From Pelethousia sp002409725 (GTDB taxonomy: Bacteria > Bacillota > Clostridia > Christensenellales > CAG-138): DNA of 48,238 nucleotides. The DNA lies in contig CALDNN010000166.1 in assembly GCA_937915455.1 (NCBI GenBank), forward strand, positions 1-48,238, given 5' to 3'. Within the stretch, counting starts at the first letter, position 1, and every line of letters starts with the position of its first letter. The notes beneath the pieces are model-generated. The model saw nothing but the letters and a program-made list of their open reading frames with translations, was not told the origin of the DNA and did no database searches. Of the stretch, positions 42,972 through 48,238 are shown piece after piece. The position numbers and the translations under genes are program-made.

Positions 42972-43298
42972 TCAACGTAAATAACGCTCTAGGGCGCGGC
43001 TTAGGTCTTCGATGGCCTGTGCATCGCCTTGGGCCACGGCCTCCACCATGCAATGCTCCATGTGGTTTTTGAGGATCTGCACCCCGGCATTGTTTAGGGC
43101 AGAGCGCACGGCGGAAAGCTGGGTGAGCACCTCGGCGCAGTCCCGCCCATCCAGCACCATCTGCCGCACGGATTCCAAATGGCCGATGGCCCGGGCTAGC
43201 CGGTTGGCTACGGCTTTGACCGCCTCGGGATCGTGCGTGTGGCTGTGGTTATGGGCGTGCGCATGCTCGTGCGCATGGTCATAGGGTTGATCGTGCAT
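42972..43298 (-). CDS. csoR: CsoR-family copper-sensing repressor with His-rich N-terminus
   Basis: 108 aa. The core RLARAIGHLESVRQMVLDGRD-C and ILKNHMEHCM carries the Cys, His-x3-Cys copper ligand pattern of CsoR. The first about 22 residues (HDQPYDHAHEHAHAHNHSH) hold nine His, which could bind metal. ATG 43298 follows GGAGG; the frame is open to 43388 but that part overlaps the promoter. No copper pump or chaperone gene is adjacent, so its targets are elsewhere or include the downstream minus-strand genes. Confidence 0.85.
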   Translation of the reverse strand: MHDQPYDHAHEHAHAHNHSHTHDPEAVKAVANRLARAIGHLESVRQMVLDGRDCAEVLTQLSAVRSALNNAGVQILKNHMEHCMVEAVAQGDAQAIEDLSRALERYLR

Positions 43299-43328
43299 AG
43301 GGGCCTCCGGGTCAAAAATTCTATCTTT

Positions 43329-43357
43329 ACAATAGCCCATGCGGGCCAAAAACGCAA
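43329..43357 (-). promoter_or_regulatory. Promoter and possible operator of csoR
   Basis: Minus-strand TTGCGT (43357-43352) and TATTGT (43334-43329) are 17 bases apart. The spacer contains the palindrome GCCC-N4-GGGC (43335-43346), placed where a repressor would block polymerase. CsoR operators usually have G/C-tract dyads, so autoregulation is plausible. Confidence 0.55.
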
Positions 43358-43386
43358 GGGCGGCGCACGGAATGCGTGTACCGCCC
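43347..43386 (-). terminator. Terminator of the zinc-ribbon protein gene
   Basis: On the minus strand GGGCGG (43386-43381) pairs with CCGCCC (43363-43358), with an inner CACG/CGTG, followed by TTGCGTTTTT. The T-tract overlaps the -35 box of csoR. Confidence 0.65.
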
Positions 43387-43415
43387 AAGGAAAGGGATAT
43401 TAAAGGAAAGGGGTA

Positions 43416-43850
43416 TTAATAGAAGATGGCATCCGTGAAGTTGGATAGCCCTGAGGCGATGGCGCTGGCCATGCCCACGCCGATCAGCGTGCCGATGATG
43501 GCGAGGCCCACGCCGATACCCAACCAGATAAGGCGGGAGCGTGCCCAATTGCGCTTGTTTTCGTTGGTATCGCCGCTAAAGCCCCAAACGCAGAACATCA
43601 CCAGATTAACGATGGGGATGCGGGCGATTAGCTCCATAAGCGTGAATTCGCCGGTGCCGATCACGGCGCTGTTGGCATTGCCCGCGATGGGCGCGGGCGC
43701 GGCGTTGGTATAGACCGGGCCGCTTTGCTGGGGGGGGGCTTCGCCAAAGGCGCTGCCGCCGCTTTGGGCGGCCTCAGGCATCTTGGCGCCGCAATGGATG
43801 CAGAACACCGTGCTGGGGCTGTTTTCCTTACCGCAATTGGAGCAGAGCAT
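43416..43850 (-). CDS. Zinc-ribbon membrane protein of unknown function
   Basis: 144 aa. An N-terminal zinc ribbon with Cys3, 6, 17 and 20 (MLCSNCGKENSPSTVFCIHCG) is followed by a low-complexity linker and two hydrophobic stretches (about 75-92 and 106-135) joined by SGDTNENKRNWARSR. Such proteins are common in Clostridia without a known function. AAGGAGGT before ATG 43850 supports the start. A divergent TATAAT-like box (43888-43883 on the minus strand) lies upstream with a weak -35. Confidence 0.72.
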   Translation of the reverse strand: MLCSNCGKENSPSTVFCIHCGAKMPEAAQSGGSAFGEAPPQQSGPVYTNAAPAPIAGNANSAVIGTGEFTLMELIARIPIVNLVMFCVWGFSGDTNENKRNWARSRLIWLGIGVGLAIIGTLIGVGMASAIASGLSNFTDAIFY

Positions 43851-43899
43851 AGGGATACCTCCTTAAAATCGCATATATCCGCATTATATCACAAGCGGA

Positions 43900-43928
43900 T
43901 TGTAATAAAAACAGGGGTGGGGTATAAT
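43900..43928 (+). promoter_or_regulatory. Promoter of the ecfA1-ecfA2-ecfT-truA operon
   Basis: TTGTAA (43900-43905) and a perfect TATAAT (43923-43928) with a 17-base spacer, about 50 bases before ecfA1. Confidence 0.8.
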
Positions 43929-43976
43929 GAATTGTTAACTTTACGGCCCGCCGAGGCCGGCGGGGGAGGATGCTTT

Positions 43977-44789
43977 ATGATTGTGCTGGACCATGTGACC
44001 TATTGCTATGATGCACAAAACGCCGCCTTGCGGGATATTTCCCTATCCATTGCCGATGGGGAACTGCTGGCGGTGGTGGGCCACAACGGCAGCGGCAAAA
44101 GCACCCTAGCCAAGCACCTCAACGCCCTTTTACTGCCCGATGAAGGCTGCGTCACCGTAAACGGCCTCGATACCCGCGAGGAGGCCAACACCCTGGCTAT
44201 CCGCCAACAGGTGGGCATGGTCTTTCAAAACCCGGATAACCAACTGGTAACCACCGTGGTGGAGGAGGATGTAGCCTTTGGCCCGGAAAACCTAGGCATG
44301 GAGAGCGGCGAGATCCGCCGCCGGGTGGATGAGGCGCTGCGCGCCGTGGGTATGGAGGCTTTCGCCACCCGCGCGCCGCACATGCTATCTGGCGGGCAAA
44401 AGCAGCGCATCGCCATCGCCGGCATGCTGGCCATGGGGCCCAAGGTGCTAGTGCTGGATGAAGCCACAGCCATGCTGGACCCAAAGGGCAGGCGGGATGT
44501 GCTGGCCATTGTGGATTCGCTGCACAAGCAGGGGATAACCGTGGTGATGATCACGCAATATATGGAAGAAGCGGCCCTTTGCGACCGGGTGGCCGTGCTG
44601 GCGGGCGGCAGCCTCATATTAGAGGGAACGCCCCGCGAAGTGTTCGCGCGGGCGGATGTCCTAAAGGCCAACAGGCTGGATTTGCCCCCAATGGTGCAAA
44701 TGCGTAGCCTCCTGGCCGCGGGCGGCATGGACTTGCCCCTGTGCCTTAAAACCGAAGAACTGGCGGAAGCGATATGCCAATACAGCTAG
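43977..44789 (+). CDS. ecfA1: ECF transporter ATPase EcfA1
   Basis: 270 aa. Walker A GHNGSGKS (35-42), Q-loop QNPDNQLVTTVVEEDVAFG, signature LSGGQKQRIAIAGML and Walker B VLVLDEATAMLD. EcfA1 and EcfA2 power vitamin and metal uptake with EcfT and exchangeable S components. ATG 43977 follows GGGGGAGGA; the frame is open from 43725 but that region holds the promoter. The 3' end overlaps ecfA2 by 16 bases. Confidence 0.95.
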   Translation: MIVLDHVTYCYDAQNAALRDISLSIADGELLAVVGHNGSGKSTLAKHLNALLLPDEGCVTVNGLDTREEANTLAIRQQVGMVFQNPDNQLVTTVVEEDVAFGPENLGMESGEIRRRVDEALRAVGMEAFATRAPHMLSGGQKQRIAIAGMLAMGPKVLVLDEATAMLDPKGRRDVLAIVDSLHKQGITVVMITQYMEEAALCDRVAVLAGGSLILEGTPREVFARADVLKANRLDLPPMVQMRSLLAAGGMDLPLCLKTEELAEAICQYS

Positions 44790-45625
44790 AGCAACTTTCT
44801 TATGTATATATGCAGGGTAGCACCCTGGCCCAGCGGGCTGTGGAGGATATCAGCCTCACCATAGAGGCCGGGGAGTTTCTGGGTCTGATCGGCCATACAG
44901 GCAGCGGCAAGAGCACTCTGGTGCAGCTGATGGGCGGGCTTTTACAGCCGGCGGCGGGCCGCGTGCTGGTGGATGGCCTGGACTTGGCGGATAAAAAACA
45001 GCGAGCGCAGGCCCGGCGGGGCGTGGGGCTGGTGTTCCAATATCCTGAATACCAGCTTTTTGAGGAGACCGTGGCCAAGGATGTTGCCTACGGCCCCCGT
45101 AACATGGGCTTCGGGGAAAATGAGATCGAGGCGGCCGTGCATGAGGCGCTGGAGCTGGTTGGCCTCCCGTATAAAAAATTTGCTTCCAAATCCCCCTTTG
45201 AGCTGAGCGGCGGCGAAAAGCGCCGGGCTGCGCTGGCCGGGGTCATCGCCATGCGGCCCAAGTACCTGGTGCTGGACGAGCCCATGGCCGGGCTGGACCC
45301 GGCGGGCCGCTCGGATATCCTCCATACTATCAATAACCTGCGTGGCGAGATCGGCTGCGCTGTGGCGATGGTTTCCCACTCGATGGAGGATGTGGCGCGC
45401 TGCGCAGGGCGTATCGCCGTTTTAAACCAGGGTAGGCTGGTGCGCATCGGCACGCCCGCTGAGGTTTTCGCGCAAGAGGATGAACTGCGTGCCATCGGCC
45501 TTGATCTGCCCGCTCCCTGCAAGCTGGCCACGGCCCTGCGGGCGCGGGGGTTAGAAGTCCCCCCGTTATACGAAATGGAAGCCCTGGCCTCCTTCCTGCT
45601 GAAAAGGGAGGGCCGCCATGTTTAA
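44774..45625 (+). CDS. ecfA2: ECF transporter ATPase EcfA2
   Basis: 283 aa. Walker A GHTGSGKS, FQYPEYQLFEETVAKDVAYG, signature LSGGEKRRAALAGVI and Walker B YLVLDEPMAGLDPAGR. It starts inside the end of ecfA1 and overlaps ecfT by 8 bases, so the three subunits are made together. Confidence 0.95.
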   Translation: MPIQLEQLSYVYMQGSTLAQRAVEDISLTIEAGEFLGLIGHTGSGKSTLVQLMGGLLQPAAGRVLVDGLDLADKKQRAQARRGVGLVFQYPEYQLFEETVAKDVAYGPRNMGFGENEIEAAVHEALELVGLPYKKFASKSPFELSGGEKRRAALAGVIAMRPKYLVLDEPMAGLDPAGRSDILHTINNLRGEIGCAVAMVSHSMEDVARCAGRIAVLNQGRLVRIGTPAEVFAQEDELRAIGLDLPAPCKLATALRARGLEVPPLYEMEALASFLLKREGRHV

Positions 45626-46421
45626 AGATATCACGCTGGGGCAGTATTTCCCAGGCAATTCCCCCGTGCATCGCCTGGACCCGCGAACCAAGCTTTTGCT
45701 GATGATCGCCTACCTGGTGGCGGTGTTTTTGGTCAAGGATATGTGGCTCTTCGTGCCTGTGGCGGCCTTTGCCGTGGGTGCTACGCTGCTCTCCCGCGTG
45801 CCGCTTAGCTACCTTTGGCGTTCCCTCAAACCGCTCAAGTGGATTCTGGTGTTCATGTTCGTGCTGAACCTGTTGATGATCCGCACAGGCGCGCCGCTGT
45901 GGGATTGGTGGGTCATCCACATCACCACAGGGGGCGTTTGGCAGGCCTGCTTTATCGCCCTCAGGTTGGTGCTGCTGGTGGCAGGTACCTCGCTGATGAC
46001 TCTTACCACCACGCCCATCGCCCTTACGGATGGATTGGAGCGGCTGCTGCTACCCTTTTCCGCCCTCAAATTCCCGGCGCATGAGCTGGCCATGATGATG
46101 ACCATCGCCCTCAGATTTATCCCCACGCTGCTGGAGGAAGCGGATAAGATCATGAAAGCCCAGCTTGCGCGCGGGGCGGATCTGGAATCCGGCAACATCC
46201 TACAGCGGTCCAAGGCCATGGTACCCATTCTGGTGCCGCTGTTCGTAAGCGCCTTCCGCAGAGCGGACGAGCTGGCCATGGCCATGGAAAGCCGCTGCTA
46301 TCACGGCGGCGAGGGCCGCACCCGCATGCACGTGCTCAAATTTGCCCCGGCTGATGCTTGTGCAGCCGCCCTTACCCTGGGCCTTATCGCCCTGATCGTG
46401 GCCGTGCAGGCCATAAGTTGA
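45618..46421 (+). CDS. ecfT: ECF transporter transmembrane subunit EcfT
   Basis: 267 aa with about five to six membrane segments. FKDITLGQYFPGNSPVHRLDPRTKLL is the family N-terminus (split here: HRLDPRTKLLLM), and the two coupling helices contain Ala-Arg-Gly type motifs (AQLARGADLES; the later one reads ESRCYHGGEGRT instead of the usual AxARG). It connects the ATPases to S components. The stop overlaps the next start (TGATG). Confidence 0.93.
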   Translation: MFKDITLGQYFPGNSPVHRLDPRTKLLLMIAYLVAVFLVKDMWLFVPVAAFAVGATLLSRVPLSYLWRSLKPLKWILVFMFVLNLLMIRTGAPLWDWWVIHITTGGVWQACFIALRLVLLVAGTSLMTLTTTPIALTDGLERLLLPFSALKFPAHELAMMMTIALRFIPTLLEEADKIMKAQLARGADLESGNILQRSKAMVPILVPLFVSAFRRADELAMAMESRCYHGGEGRTRMHVLKFAPADACAAALTLGLIALIVAVQAIS

Positions 46422-46849
46422 TGCTTATGGAAATGAAGGATAAACAACGCAATATCCTACTGATCGCCAGCGCCGTTGTGCTGGCCATGGCCCTGTTGCT
46501 GTGGCGCGGCCTGCCGGCCGATCATCCCTATGAACACGTGGCGGCTCTGCTGCGGGAAGCGGGCTATACCGTGGAGGCGGAGCAGCTTTACAACGCCGGC
46601 AGCTTTCCGGATCAATCCATTGCCGGCGCGCTCTCGGACATAAGCTTGGATGAAGCCGTGGCCGCGAGCCTTTCGGGGGGCTTCCCCAGCCGGGTGGAGC
46701 AGGTTGGGGATGTAACCCTGCTGCTGTGCGCGCTGGAAAACCAGGATGTGATCACGATATTTTTGCTAAATGGCGAGCCCGAGCTGTGCTTTGTGCAGCC
46801 GCTGTTGGGCGGCCCGCTCAAAGTTCTCGGCTCTGAGGAAACGCCATGA
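46421..46849 (+). CDS. Small membrane-anchored protein of unknown function
   Basis: 142 aa. One N-terminal hydrophobic segment (about 11-31, LLIASAVVLAMALLLW) is followed by a domain of about 110 residues facing outward (LLREAGYTVEAEQLYNAG, SRVEQVGDVTLLLCALENQD) that I do not recognise. The start is uncertain: ATG 46421, 46427 and 46433 are close together with no clear ribosome binding site; coupling to the ecfT stop favours 46421. It overlaps truA by four bases, so it belongs to the operon. Confidence 0.65.
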   Translation: MLMEMKDKQRNILLIASAVVLAMALLLWRGLPADHPYEHVAALLREAGYTVEAEQLYNAGSFPDQSIAGALSDISLDEAVAASLSGGFPSRVEQVGDVTLLLCALENQDVITIFLLNGEPELCFVQPLLGGPLKVLGSEETP

Positions 46850-47631
46850 GCCGTATCCGCATGATCGTGCAATACGACGGCACGGCCTATGTAGGCTGGC
46901 AGACCCAGCCCAACGGCCTTTCCGTGCAGGAGAGGCTGGAAGCAGAGCTGCATAAAATCACCGGCGAGGAGATCCGCCTGCACGCCTCCGGCCGCACGGA
47001 CAGCGGTGTGCACGCCCGCGCACAGGTCGTACATTTCGATACGGATAGCCGCGTGCCGCCGGATAAATTCGCCTATGCCCTCAACGCGGGCCTGCCGCCG
47101 GATATCCGTGTGGCCTACAGCTGCCCGGCCCCGGCGGATTTCCATGCGCGCTTCGACGTAGTGCGCAAGCATTACCGCTATACCGTTTGGCATGCGCCGC
47201 ATGGCAGCCCGTTTTTGAGGAATACCGCTCTGCACGTGCACCATCCGCTGGATTTTGCGGCCATGGAGGAAGCGGCGGCCCTCGTCATCGGCGAGCACGA
47301 CTTTAGCGCCTTCAAGGCTGCGGGTATAGAGATGAAATCCACTGTGCGCACGGTTTACGAATCCAAGTGGTTCAAGGCTGAAGAACCGGGCCTTATTTGC
47401 TATCAGATAGCGGGCAGCGGCTTCTTATATAATATGGTGCGCATATTGGTCGGCACAATGCTGGAGATCGGCGGGAGGCGGCGCTCAACGGCCGATCTGG
47501 CCCGCGCCCTTGAAAGCGGGCAGCGGGAGGACGCCGGGCCTACGGCGCCGGCGCATGGGCTGGCGCTTTGGCGGGTGGAATATCCCGCGTTTGATACCGA
47601 GGACTATATTCTGCCCGACATCCGGGCGTGA
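46846..47631 (+). CDS. truA: tRNA pseudouridine synthase A (positions 38-40)
   Basis: 261 aa. MIVQYDGTAYVGWQTQP, HASGRTDSGVHARAQVVHF with the catalytic Asp52, ARFDVVRKHYRYTVW and GSGFLYNMVRILVGTMLEIG are diagnostic. It isomerises uridines in the tRNA anticodon stem. The place after ecfT is the usual one in Bacillota. It starts with an ATGA overlap on the preceding gene. Confidence 0.97.
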   Translation: MSRIRMIVQYDGTAYVGWQTQPNGLSVQERLEAELHKITGEEIRLHASGRTDSGVHARAQVVHFDTDSRVPPDKFAYALNAGLPPDIRVAYSCPAPADFHARFDVVRKHYRYTVWHAPHGSPFLRNTALHVHHPLDFAAMEEAAALVIGEHDFSAFKAAGIEMKSTVRTVYESKWFKAEEPGLICYQIAGSGFLYNMVRILVGTMLEIGGRRRSTADLARALESGQREDAGPTAPAHGLALWRVEYPAFDTEDYILPDIRA

Positions 47632-47642
47632 GAGGAGATACA

Positions 47643-48161
47643 ATGAGCAAAAAGACTGATGAAAAGGTGCGCCTGATTGTGCGCATCGCTACGCTGTGCG
47701 CCTTGGTGTGCGTGGTGACCATTTCCATGCCCATCCCCATCCCCAATATGAGCGGAGCCTACGTGAACGCGGGGGATGCCATTGTCTACACCTGCGCCTA
47801 TATGCTGGGCGGTGCATGGGGAGCGCTGGCCGCGGGCATAGGCAGCGCGGTGGCGGACCTGATTTTGGGCAGCATGCTCTATGCTCCGGCCACGCTGCTT
47901 ATTAAAGGGCTGATGGCCTTTATCGCGGGCCGCCTGATGGCGCGAGGCAGCGGCTCCTTCAAAAGCAGATTTTTTGCGCTCGCCCTGGGCGGCGCGGTGA
48001 TGCCGCTGGGCTATTTCCTCTATGAAAGCATCCTCTATGGCCTGGCCCCGGCGGCTGCGGGACTGCCCTTCAATTTGATCCAATATGTGGGCGGGGTGGC
48101 GTTGGGGCTGTTCTTGGTGCAGGCCGTAGACCGCGTGTTGGGCCGCAAGGGGGAAGCGTAA
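47643..48161 (+). CDS. ECF transporter S (substrate-binding) component, second type
   Basis: 172 aa, about five to six hydrophobic segments. AYVNAGDAIVYTCAYMLGGA, WGALAAGIGSAVADLILGSM and FIAGRLMARGSGS are typical of the ECF S family that includes riboflavin/hydroxymethylpyrimidine-type subunits (PF07155-like); the substrate is not assignable. ATG 47643 follows AGAGGAGATA; 11 bases separate it from truA. It is a different subgroup from the S component at 42351-42887. Confidence 0.82.
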   Translation: MSKKTDEKVRLIVRIATLCALVCVVTISMPIPIPNMSGAYVNAGDAIVYTCAYMLGGAWGALAAGIGSAVADLILGSMLYAPATLLIKGLMAFIAGRLMARGSGSFKSRFFALALGGAVMPLGYFLYESILYGLAPAAAGLPFNLIQYVGGVALGLFLVQAVDRVLGRKGEA

Positions 48162-48238
48162 ATGCAGGTGCTGTCCTGGGCCCTGCTGGGGCTTTGCGCC
48201 CTGTGTGTAATTTTGCTGATATCGGCCCTTGTCAAGCT
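48162..48238 (+). CDS. Start of a membrane protein, cut by the window edge
   Basis: Only 25 complete codons are present: MQVLSWALLGLCALCVILLI and then SALVK. This is a single hydrophobic N-terminal segment. It begins one base after the S-component stop (TAAATG), so it belongs to the same operon. Family not recognisable. Confidence 0.55.
   Translation, partial: MQVLSWALLGLCALCVILLISALVK

Overview
The window looks like chromosome from a GC-rich member of the Clostridia (Bacillota). The evidence is the unbroken S10-spc-alpha ribosomal protein order running through secY-adk-map-KOW protein-infA-rpmJ to rpoA-rplQ, zinc-binding forms of S14, S4, L36 and adenylate kinase, a type III glutamine synthetase, energy-coupling-factor (ECF) transporter genes beside truA, and strong AGGAGG-type ribosome binding sites. 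No rRNA, tRNA or CRISPR array was seen. Family calls rest on motifs read by eye; no database search was possible.

Left part (1-11 kb). An AT-richer serine hydrolase gene is followed by minus-strand nitrogen assimilation genes (NADP-type glutamate dehydrogenase and type III glutamine synthetase, each with its own good promoter) and a minus-strand pair (EamA-type exporter with a 15-bp minisatellite in its C-terminus, then a YdcF-family protein). Divergent from these are secA and prfB; prfB carries the classical programmed +1 frameshift that regulates release factor 2.

Middle part (11-25 kb). A small lipoprotein gene is followed by a large sugar/nucleoside catabolic locus: LacI-type regulator, RpiB-type isomerase, TIM-barrel epimerase/isomerase, BMP-type binding lipoprotein, double-ATPase ABC protein, two permeases, a BtpA/SgcQ-family protein and four tandem nucleoside hydrolase paralogues. 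Three near-identical 13-bp operators (one behind the regulator promoter, two before the RpiB gene) tie the locus together. All four hydrolases have Asn where the family normally has the catalytic His. Two nearly identical about 195-bp mobile elements, and a third decayed one, lie here. Each intact copy has terminal inverted repeats, is built from consecutive stem-loops, and sits between exact 24-25 bp copies of a target that is itself a hairpin. The hairpins differ between copies, so the element seems to target terminator-like stem-loops and duplicate them. One copy sits inside the catabolic operon. These elements and the unusual hydrolase locus are the two most novel-looking items.

Right part (25-48 kb). 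A consensus-like promoter and a structured leader of about 210 nt precede rpsJ and the ribosomal cluster, which ends at a strong terminator after rplQ. Between rplQ and the ECF genes lies an inserted block, mostly on the minus strand: a small zinc-ribbon membrane protein (plus strand), a methyltransferase, an ECF substrate-binding subunit, a CsoR-type copper sensor with a His-rich tail, and a zinc-ribbon membrane protein. ecfA1-ecfA2-ecfT, a small membrane-anchored protein, truA, a second ECF substrate-binding subunit and the start of a membrane protein cut by the window edge follow on the plus strand.
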